Of a DNA stretch of 64,000 nucleotides, positions 8,479-14,529 are shown in pieces (position 1 is the first letter of the stretch; every line of letters starts with the position of its first letter). The stretch is from XN24 sp047921455 (GTDB lineage Bacteria > Pseudomonadota > Gammaproteobacteria > Steroidobacterales > XN24). The notes under the pieces are model-generated. The model did no database searches. It was not told the DNA's origin and saw nothing but the letters and a program-made list of their open reading frames with translations. Location: NCBI GenBank assembly GCA_047921455.1, contig JBLRWC010000012.1, forward strand, positions 1-64,000. Direction: 5' to 3'. The position numbers and the translations under genes are program-made.

Positions 8479-8592
8479 ATGCCACGCAAGACCGGCCCAC
8501 TTGTCTACAGTTGCTCCGGGGGCTCGCGCGCCGCCCAACTCGCCAATCATGTCGCCTTGCGGCTGCATCCGGTACCAAGCCAGCGTGAGTGA
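8479..8592 (+). pseudogene. Truncated DGC-type putative zinc-binding protein (N-terminal fragment only)
   Basis: An ATG preceded by a strong ribosome site (AAGGAGAG) opens a 37-residue frame. Its sequence PLVYSCSGGSRAAQLANHVA matches the start of DGC-domain putative zinc-binding proteins, which normally run about 110-150 residues and contain later Cys motifs. The frame ends at TGA before any of those motifs, and I see no continuation in the other plus frames. It is either a decayed remnant after an internal deletion or a short expressed peptide. The next frame starts inside its last codons. Confidence 0.5.
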
Positions 8593-8878
8593 CTGGTACG
8601 TCAGCAATCTCGGTGATGCCATGCTGGCACACGATGCGCTGGTGGATGTGCAGCGACGTTTTGACGCGGCCTGCCGCCAGAGCGAATCCACAGAGAGCAT
8701 GGCCCTGTTCGTCCGGCACGTGTCGGAGGGGCGCCTGCACTGCCAGGTGCTGATCTATTTCACGCCGGCCGCATCGGCCATAGCGCAGGAGTTCGACGCC
8801 GTACCGTGCGCCCGTCCCGCGCGCACGGACCTCGACCTGCTGGCAGGCAACGCAAAGGCTTTCTCCGATGAACAGTGA
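8585..8878 (+). CDS. Hypothetical 97-residue protein
   Basis: An ORF starting at GTG 8585 (or ATG 8621) and ending inside the start of the 2-oxoacid oxidoreductase alpha gene (11-base overlap). The body has an amphipathic helical pattern (DAMLAHDALVDVQRRFDAACR) and then SEGRLHCQVLIYFTPAASAIAQEF, which looks like one beta strand and a helix. I recognise no family. The GTG has no clear ribosome site and may be reached by coupling from the preceding short frame. Coding is supported by gene-to-gene overlap on both sides and the absence of a better frame. Confidence 0.6.
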   Translation: MSDWYVSNLGDAMLAHDALVDVQRRFDAACRQSESTESMALFVRHVSEGRLHCQVLIYFTPAASAIAQEFDAVPCARPARTDLDLLAGNAKAFSDEQ

Positions 8879-10622
8879 TCCCGGGAAGAATCGTGTCGAT
8901 GGCTGCACGCTGGCCCTGATCGGCAGCGGCGGGGCTGGCGTGATGACGGCGGGACAGCTCCTGCTGGACACGGCGACAGATGCCGGATATTTCGGCTTGA
9001 TGACCCGGTCCACCGGTCCGCAAATTCGTGGTGGCGAGGCGGCGGCGCTGGTGCGGCTGGGCGTGGCACCGGTTCATTGCCAGAGCGATCGCGTCGATCT
9101 GCTGATCGCCCTTGATTGGGGCAAGGCGGAGCGCTTTGCCGACGAGATCGTGCTGGATACGGCTAGCCTGGTGATCGCCGATCCCGCGGAGGGCGAGCCG
9201 CCGGCGTGGATCCGCGATTCCGGTGCCACGCTCGTGGAGGTAAACCTGGCGCAGCTCGCCCGGCAACACCGTGGAGCGCGGGTCAATACCATTACCGTCG
9301 GCCTCGCGGCTCGCCTCCTGGGCCTCGAGCGGGAGAACGCCAAGGACACGCTGCGGCGCCTTTTCGAACGCAAGGGCAGCCGCCTGGTAGACGGTGCGCT
9401 CATGGGCCTGGAGGCGGGCATGAACGCAGCTGCCGCGCTGGATGCGCCCGGCGGGCTGGTGTCACTGGCGCCGTCGGCACCGCAACCCCGGTGGTTGCTT
9501 ACCGGCAACGAAGCAGTCGGCATGGGCGCATTGCGTGGCGGCGTGCGCTTTTGTGCGGCGTATCCGATCACGCCTTCGACCGAGATCCAGGAATGGCTGG
9601 CCGCGCACCTGCCGCAGGTCGGCGGCTGCCTGGTCCAGGCCGAGGACGAGCTGGCGTCGATCAACATGTGCATGGGCGCCTCCTTCGGCGGCGTGCCAGC
9701 CATGACGGCCACGTCGGGGCCGGGCTTTTCGCTGATGCTCGAAACGCTGGGGCTGGCGGTGGCGACCGAGATTCCGCTGGTCGTGGTGAACGTCATGCGC
9801 GGCGGTCCGTCGACCGGCATCCCGACCAAGTCCGAGCAGGCCGACCTGGCGATTGCCGTCAACGGCACCCATGGTGACGCGCCGCATCTCGTATTGGCGC
9901 CCAACAGCATTGGCGACTGCCTGACGACGACCCAATGGGCCGTCTTTTTGGCCGAGGCGCTGCAATGCCCCGCGGTCGTGCTCAGCGACCAGCAGCTGGG
10001 CCAGGCGCGCGCCGCCATCGAGCCGCCACCGGAGCGGGACTGGCAGGTGCGGCGGCGCGTCGCGGGGGCCGGCATCATCGGTTATGAGCGCTACGCGGAC
10101 ACGCCGGACGGGATTTCACCCATGGCCATCCCCGGCACACCCGGCGGCGAGTACACGGCGACGGGGCTGACGCATATGGCGTCGGCACGTCCCTCGGCGA
10201 TGACGTCCGACCACCGCCGCCAGCTCGACAAGCGCCGACGCAAGCTGGTGCAATTCGACTTCGGTGATGACTGGGCCGATATCGAGGGTACCGGCGAAAC
10301 GGGCATATTGACCTGGGGCTCAAGCACCCAGGCGGCGCGCGAAGCGGCGCACCGCTTGCGAGCCGAAGGCCAGTCCGTATGCCTCATCTCACTGCGCCTG
10401 CTTTCGCCCCTTGATCCCGCCCGCCTGGCCCAGGCCTTGAGCGGGATCCAGCGCCTGCTGGTGGTCGAGCAGACGCACAGCGGCCAGTTCCTTCGCCACC
10501 TGCGCAGCCACTTCGATCTGCCCGCGCATACCCGCCATCTTGCGGAGCCGGGACCGCTGGCGCTCAAGCCGGGCCAAATTGCGGCCGCCATCCGCGTCCT
10601 GAACAAGGAACAGGCCATATGA
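8868..10622 (+). CDS. korA: 2-oxoacid:ferredoxin oxidoreductase, fused gamma-alpha subunit
   Basis: A 584-residue subunit of a thiamine-diphosphate oxidoreductase that oxidises a 2-oxoacid (probably 2-oxoglutarate) to acyl-CoA and CO2 and reduces ferredoxin. Residues 15-190 form the gamma domain (GSGGAGVMTAGQLL and RSTGPQIRGGEAA). The alpha domain follows, with the CoA/2-oxoacid motif AAYPITPSTEI and GGPSTGIPTKSEQADL, the latter typical of 2-oxoglutarate-type enzymes. The C-terminal domain ends near the stop, which overlaps the beta-subunit ATG. Substrate is inferred from overall similarity. The enzyme needs a ferredoxin acceptor, and the only ferredoxin-like domains in view are in the cytochrome b fusion upstream. 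Confidence 0.9.
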   Translation: MNSDPGKNRVDGCTLALIGSGGAGVMTAGQLLLDTATDAGYFGLMTRSTGPQIRGGEAAALVRLGVAPVHCQSDRVDLLIALDWGKAERFADEIVLDTASLVIADPAEGEPPAWIRDSGATLVEVNLAQLARQHRGARVNTITVGLAARLLGLERENAKDTLRRLFERKGSRLVDGALMGLEAGMNAAAALDAPGGLVSLAPSAPQPRWLLTGNEAVGMGALRGGVRFCAAYPITPSTEIQEWLAAHLPQVGGCLVQAEDELASINMCMGASFGGVPAMTATSGPGFSLMLETLGLAVATEIPLVVVNVMRGGPSTGIPTKSEQADLAIAVNGTHGDAPHLVLAPNSIGDCLTTTQWAVFLAEALQCPAVVLSDQQLGQARAAIEPPPERDWQVRRRVAGAGIIGYERYADTPDGISPMAIPGTPGGEYTATGLTHMASARPSAMTSDHRRQLDKRRRKLVQFDFGDDWADIEGTGETGILTWGSSTQAAREAAHRLRAEGQSVCLISLRLLSPLDPARLAQALSGIQRLLVVEQTHSGQFLRHLRSHFDLPAHTRHLAEPGPLALKPGQIAAAIRVLNKEQAI

Positions 10623-11467
10623 ACAGTGAACCTCAGCTGCCGCGGATACCAGCACTCGCGCATAAGGACTACAAGTCGGATTACAAGCCCGTGTGGTGCG
10701 CAGGGTGTGGCGATTTCGGCGTGTTGAACGCGTTGACCAAGGCGCTCGCCGCGCTGAAACTGGCACCGGAGCAGGTGGCCCTGATCGCAGGCATCGGCTG
10801 CTCATCGCGACTGCCCGCCTACACGAGCGTCTACGGCTTCCACGGCGTCCATGGTCGAGCCCTGCCGCTGGCCACCGGCCTGGCGGTCAGCCGACCCGAA
10901 CTCACGGTGATCGCCACCGGCGGTGACGGCGATGGCTTTTCCATTGGCGGTAATCACTTTATCCACGCCTGCCGGCGCAATGTGAACCTGACCTACTTTG
11001 TGATGGATAACGCCGTTTATGGCATGACCAAGGGGCAGGCTTCGCCGACCACGGCAGCGGACTGGACCGGCTCGAAGCTAGCGCCGCAGGGCACCCACCA
11101 GCAGCCATTCCAACCGCTGGAAATGGCGCTGGCGGCCGGTGCGCCATTCATCGCCCGCGCCTTCTCGAATGCACCCAACGAACTGGCGCAGCTCCTCGCG
11201 GAGGCAATCGAGTTTCCCGGGTTCGCCTTTATCCAGGTACTCAGCCCTTGCATCACGTTCCGGCCCGAGCAGATGGGCTGGAAAAAGCACGTGCACCGGG
11301 ACTTCACGCCGACTGCGGACCGGCGTGCGGCTTACATGGCGCTGCTGGATGACGACGGCTTCGGTACCGGCCTCCTTTATCGGGCGCCACGCCCTTGCTA
11401 TAGACCCGACACCGCGCCCGCCGCGTCACTGGCTGCGATCGCCGCGTGCTTCGAGGTGGCATCGTGA
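10619..11467 (+). CDS. korB: 2-oxoacid:ferredoxin oxidoreductase beta subunit
   Basis: A 282-residue thiamine-diphosphate-binding partner of the preceding subunit. It has the iron-sulfur Cys of WCAGCGDFGV and GIGCSSRLP, a third conserved Cys in VLSPCITF, and the TPP/Mg motif GGDGDGFSIGGNH followed by MDNAVYGMTKGQASPT. Length is normal for the family. The start ATG overlaps the alpha-subunit stop (ATGA), so the two are made in equal amounts. Together they form a complete alpha2beta2 enzyme. No delta (ferredoxin) subunit gene follows, so electrons must go to a separate ferredoxin or to a fused domain elsewhere. Confidence 0.92.
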   Translation: MNSEPQLPRIPALAHKDYKSDYKPVWCAGCGDFGVLNALTKALAALKLAPEQVALIAGIGCSSRLPAYTSVYGFHGVHGRALPLATGLAVSRPELTVIATGGDGDGFSIGGNHFIHACRRNVNLTYFVMDNAVYGMTKGQASPTTAADWTGSKLAPQGTHQQPFQPLEMALAAGAPFIARAFSNAPNELAQLLAEAIEFPGFAFIQVLSPCITFRPEQMGWKKHVHRDFTPTADRRAAYMALLDDDGFGTGLLYRAPRPCYRPDTAPAASLAAIAACFEVAS

Positions 11468-11622
11468 GCCCGCTCGATGATCTCGGCGTGTTTCTCGTTC
11501 ACGCGGTGGTGCTGGAAGACGAGGCCGAACACGCCGCGGCACTCGAGGAATGGCTGCAGCGTTATCCCCCACCGGCGAACGCCTGGGACGAGGACCTGGA
11601 TCCCCCGGCGGAGGTGGACTGA
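11464..11622 (+). CDS. Miniature ferritin-like ORF, last gene of the operon
   Basis: A 52-residue frame starting at GTG that overlaps the korB stop. Its first helix (LGVFLVHAVVLEDEAEH) resembles the first helix of the ferritin-like protein encoded at 6813 (VALFLAHAVRLEADAAE), and it runs directly into AAALEEWLQRYPPP, which resembles that protein's last helix. It looks like a ferritin-like gene with the middle two helices deleted. It is too short to form a four-helix bundle alone, though it could dimerise around iron. The overlap suggests it is translated; degeneration is equally possible. Confidence 0.5.
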   Translation: MSPLDDLGVFLVHAVVLEDEAEHAAALEEWLQRYPPPANAWDEDLDPPAEVD

Positions 11623-11802
11623 AGACGGTCCCCGTTTATTGGGCCATGTTCTCCAGGACACTGCCCTCGCATCTGTTGAGTATCCCTGGCGACACGGGCG
11701 GATCAGCCGGCGTTGTGGCAGGTGTGCGCTGGCTGTTGCCTTGCGCGTGTCACGACGAAACGCGTCCCGGGCACCTCCAGGAGCCAGTCGTTTGCCATTT
11801 TC

Positions 11803-11816
11803 TTAATGGTTATCAA
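11803..11816. promoter_or_regulatory. FNR/Anr/Dnr-like operator
   Basis: The 14-base element TTAATGGTTATCAA matches the FNR-family consensus TTGATnnnnATCAA at nine of ten informative positions. It lies 83 bases before the DUF2946-like gene that precedes the copper receptor, in an AT-rich gap between two transcription units. Site activity is inferred; an FNR/Dnr-type regulator would make copper uptake respond to low oxygen or NO, in keeping with nirS nearby. Confidence 0.4.
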
Positions 11817-11898
11817 TGATTTATATCGGTCCGACTCGAGTTGTTAGCGAGCCGCTTTACAACACCTCATATTTGTTGCATTTTTAATATATCTATTA

Positions 11899-12288
11899 AT
11901 GGAATCGGAGAAGTTTTTGTACCGGTCCCAGCGCCACCCGCTGCTCATGAGCGCGCTGCTTGCGGCGCTGTTCGTGCGTTCGCTGGTGCCGGACGGGTTC
12001 ATGCCGGCCGAGGGTGAAATGGTCGAGCTGTGCACCCTGCACGGCCCACGCACGGTGATGACCGACCCCGCCACCGGCGAGATCCTCGAGATCGAGGACG
12101 AGCAGGCCATGCCGCCGTGCCCGTGGTGGCTCGCGCTGAGTTCGCTTGCCGCGCTGGAGCTGCCTGCGCTCCGCATTCTCTTCGCAGCCACGCTCCCGCC
12201 GCAGGCCCCGCAACTCACCCTCCCCGTCTACCGCGCCAGCCTCGCACTGCCGCCCGCCCGCGCACCCCCCGTAGTGCTATCGACCTGA
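11899..12288 (+). CDS. DUF2946-like small membrane/exported protein
   Basis: A 129-residue protein with the DUF2946 layout: an N-terminal hydrophobic helix (LLMSALLAALFVRSLVPDGFMP), a short periplasmic loop with Cys (VELCTLHG and PPCPWW), and a second hydrophobic segment with a Pro-rich tail. Small proteins of this family are often encoded next to TonB-dependent copper receptors and are thought to be linked to metal handling. It lies about 107 bases before the receptor on the same strand, so co-transcription is likely. No clear ribosome site precedes the ATG; an internal ATG at 11947 is an alternative start. Confidence 0.72.
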   Translation: MESEKFLYRSQRHPLLMSALLAALFVRSLVPDGFMPAEGEMVELCTLHGPRTVMTDPATGEILEIEDEQAMPPCPWWLALSSLAALELPALRILFAATLPPQAPQLTLPVYRASLALPPARAPPVVLST

Positions 12289-12395
12289 GACTCCAGTGGC
12301 CTTCCGCCCCGTGACCACCGGTCCCCGGCGGGTGGCGAGACGTCCGCGCGCGCCCACGTCGAGCGCGACCGACAGCGATACGAGGTTGATTTGTC

Positions 12396-14417
12396 ATGAG
12401 AATCCTGATCCCGGCCGGCTTTGTCGCGGCCCTACTGTGTGCGTCCGCATGGGCACAGCCCCCGGACGATGCAACCGCACTCGAACATGAACTCGAGCCG
12501 GCCGTGCACGAGCACAGCTACGACATCCTGTTCGCCCAGCTCGAGCCCGTGGTGGTCACGGCCGTCGCCATGCGTGACCCGTACACCATCGTCACTGACC
12601 CGCGCCAGCCGCGCCTTCCGCTCCCGGCGCACGACGGCGGCTCCTACCTGAAGTCCATTCCGGGCTTCTCCGTCAGCCGCAAGGGCGGCACCAGCGGCGA
12701 CCCCCAGCTGCGCGGCCTCGGCGGCTCGCGGCTCAACATTCTGCTCGACGACGCCCATATCCTCGGCGGATGCGGTGGCCGCATGGACCCGCCCACCGCC
12801 TACGTCTACCCCGAGGCCTACGACCGTATAGAGGTCATCAAGGGCCCGCAGTCGGTGCGCTACGGTCCCACCGTCGCTGGGGTGGTGCTGTTCGATCGCG
12901 ATCCCATGCGCTTCACCGAGCAGACCCTGGCCGGCTACGGCAGCGCCACCGCCGGCAGCTTCGACCGGCGCGACTTCGTCGGCGACATCACTGCCGGCGA
13001 CCGGCTCGGCTACGTCCGTCTCATCGGCACCCTGTCCAACCAGGACGACTACAAGGACGGCGCGGACCGGCGCGTGCATTCCCAGTACGATCGCTGGAGC
13101 ACCACCGTCATCCTCGGCTGGACGCCCGACGAGCGCACCACCGTCGAGTTCACAACCGAGCGCAGCGATGCCCGGGCGGCCTACGACGACCGTGGCATGG
13201 ACGGCGTCACCTTCGACCGTACCGGCTACACCCTCAGCGTGGCCCGTACTGACGTGGCGCCCTGGCTCACCCAGCTCGAGGCGGTCGCCTTCTACAACTA
13301 CATCGACCACGTGATGGACAACTACACGCTTCGCGCACCCCCGATGATGCCGATGGTCAACTACCCGGACCGCCGCACCGTCGGTGCCCGCGTCGCCGCC
13401 GACATCAACCTCGGCGAACTCACCACGCTGTCCACCGGTGCCGACTGGTCGGAGAACCTGCACGCCTCAAACCGGATTGGCGGCACGGCCGCGTTCGGTT
13501 ACCGCGAGGTCCCGCGCGAGGACAATGCCGAGTTCACCGACAGCGGCGTGTTTGTCGAACTGGAACGCCTGCTCGGCGAGCGGTCCCGGCTGAACGCCGG
13601 GCTGCGCGCTGATCACCGTCGCTCCAGGGTGCTGGATGGCATCTCCTTTGGCGGGGCCGAGCCCGGAACGCGCGACAGCAGCAACCAGCAGAGCGGCTTC
13701 GTGCGCTTCAGCCACGACCTGCCCAATCAGCCCGTGACCCTGCACGTGGGCCTCGGTCGCGCCGAGCGCGCGCCGGACTTCTGGGAGTTGCAACGCGTGT
13801 TCGAGCTGGCTACCGAGAAGCTCACCCAGCTCGACGTGGGCGCCGGGCTACGCAAAGGGGACGTGAGCGCCAACCTCGCGCTGTTCTACGGCAAGCTGGA
13901 CGATTACATCCTGATCGCCAGCCCTGCCCCCGACGCCGTCGAGGCACGCAACATCGACGCCACGACCCGCGGCCTCGAGGCCGACCTCAGCTACCGCGTC
14001 AACGAGCGGCTCAGCACCACGGTCACCGCCGCCTGGGTACGCAGCAACAATGACACCGACAACGTGCCGCTGGCGCAGACGCCGCCGCTCGAGGGCACGC
14101 TGAGCGTCGACTACGATGCCGGGCGGTGGTTCGGCGGTTTGCTCCTGCGCGGAGTCGCACGGCAGGATCGCATCCATCCCGGCTTCGGCACCATCTACAG
14201 CCTCGACTCAGACGAGACCCCGGGCTTCGGCGTGATTTCCGCCTATGGCGGCTGGCGCATCAACTCCCAGCTCACCGCCACCGCGGGCATCGACAACCTC
14301 GCGGACAAGGCTTACAGCGAGCACATCCAGCGCGGCAGTGCCGACCTCGGGGCCAGCGAGCGGCGGATATTCGAGCCGGGCCGCACACTGTGGTTACGGC
14401 TGGCGACGGCGTTCTGA
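12396..14417 (+). CDS. oprC: TonB-dependent copper receptor, OprC/NosA type
   Basis: A 673-residue outer-membrane copper receptor. A signal peptide ends near AWA (residue 20). The plug domain has LKSIPGFSVSRKGGTSGDP, close to OprC/NosA. The distinctive CxxxM copper ligands appear as Cys126-Met130 (GGCGGRM), and the HxM pair as His305-Met307 (DHVMD), together making the four-residue site known from Pseudomonas OprC. A beta barrel follows and the last residue is Phe, as expected for BAM recognition. NosA homologues feed copper to nitrous oxide reductase in denitrifiers. Copper specificity rests on the intact motif and is quite secure. Confidence 0.92.
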   Translation: MRILIPAGFVAALLCASAWAQPPDDATALEHELEPAVHEHSYDILFAQLEPVVVTAVAMRDPYTIVTDPRQPRLPLPAHDGGSYLKSIPGFSVSRKGGTSGDPQLRGLGGSRLNILLDDAHILGGCGGRMDPPTAYVYPEAYDRIEVIKGPQSVRYGPTVAGVVLFDRDPMRFTEQTLAGYGSATAGSFDRRDFVGDITAGDRLGYVRLIGTLSNQDDYKDGADRRVHSQYDRWSTTVILGWTPDERTTVEFTTERSDARAAYDDRGMDGVTFDRTGYTLSVARTDVAPWLTQLEAVAFYNYIDHVMDNYTLRAPPMMPMVNYPDRRTVGARVAADINLGELTTLSTGADWSENLHASNRIGGTAAFGYREVPREDNAEFTDSGVFVELERLLGERSRLNAGLRADHRRSRVLDGISFGGAEPGTRDSSNQQSGFVRFSHDLPNQPVTLHVGLGRAERAPDFWELQRVFELATEKLTQLDVGAGLRKGDVSANLALFYGKLDDYILIASPAPDAVEARNIDATTRGLEADLSYRVNERLSTTVTAAWVRSNNDTDNVPLAQTPPLEGTLSVDYDAGRWFGGLLLRGVARQDRIHPGFGTIYSLDSDETPGFGVISAYGGWRINSQLTATAGIDNLADKAYSEHIQRGSADLGASERRIFEPGRTLWLRLATAF

Positions 14418-14433
14418 TGCGGCCATCCGCAAC

Positions 14434-14468
14434 CGTAAACCGTAAATCGTATGACGGTGCGGTTTACG
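14434..14468. repeat. Imperfectly spaced inverted repeat
   Basis: CGTAAACCG at 14434-14442 is repeated as CGGTTTACG at 14460-14468, a perfect nine-base dyad with a 17-base spacer, just after the copper receptor stop. It may form part of the convergent termination region; no known operator was recognised. Confidence 0.4.
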
Positions 14469-14488
14469 CGCGCCCGGCAGTCGACCGC

Positions 14489-14516
14489 GGCCCTGGCTGC
14501 TCGTGCAGCCAGGGCC
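14489..14516. terminator. Hairpin between convergent copper receptor and nirS genes
   Basis: A perfect 12-bp stem (GGCCCTGGCTGC with GCAGCCAGGGCC) and a TCGT tetraloop lies between the two convergent genes. Neither side has a run of T, so it is not a classic intrinsic terminator, but its position and symmetry suggest a shared transcript end or RNA-protecting structure. Confidence 0.5.
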
Positions 14517-14529
14517 CGCGCACTCCAGC

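Noticed and set aside
8396..8584. Extension of the 97-residue ORF upstream into nnrS
   Set aside because: These residues are an Arg/Cys-rich shadow of the nnrS C-terminus; coding character begins only near 8585.
11623..11898. Cobalamin riboswitch before the TonB receptor region
   Set aside because: No B12-box core (GCCACTG or related) or long conserved helices are visible, and the receptor carries a copper site, not BtuB features.
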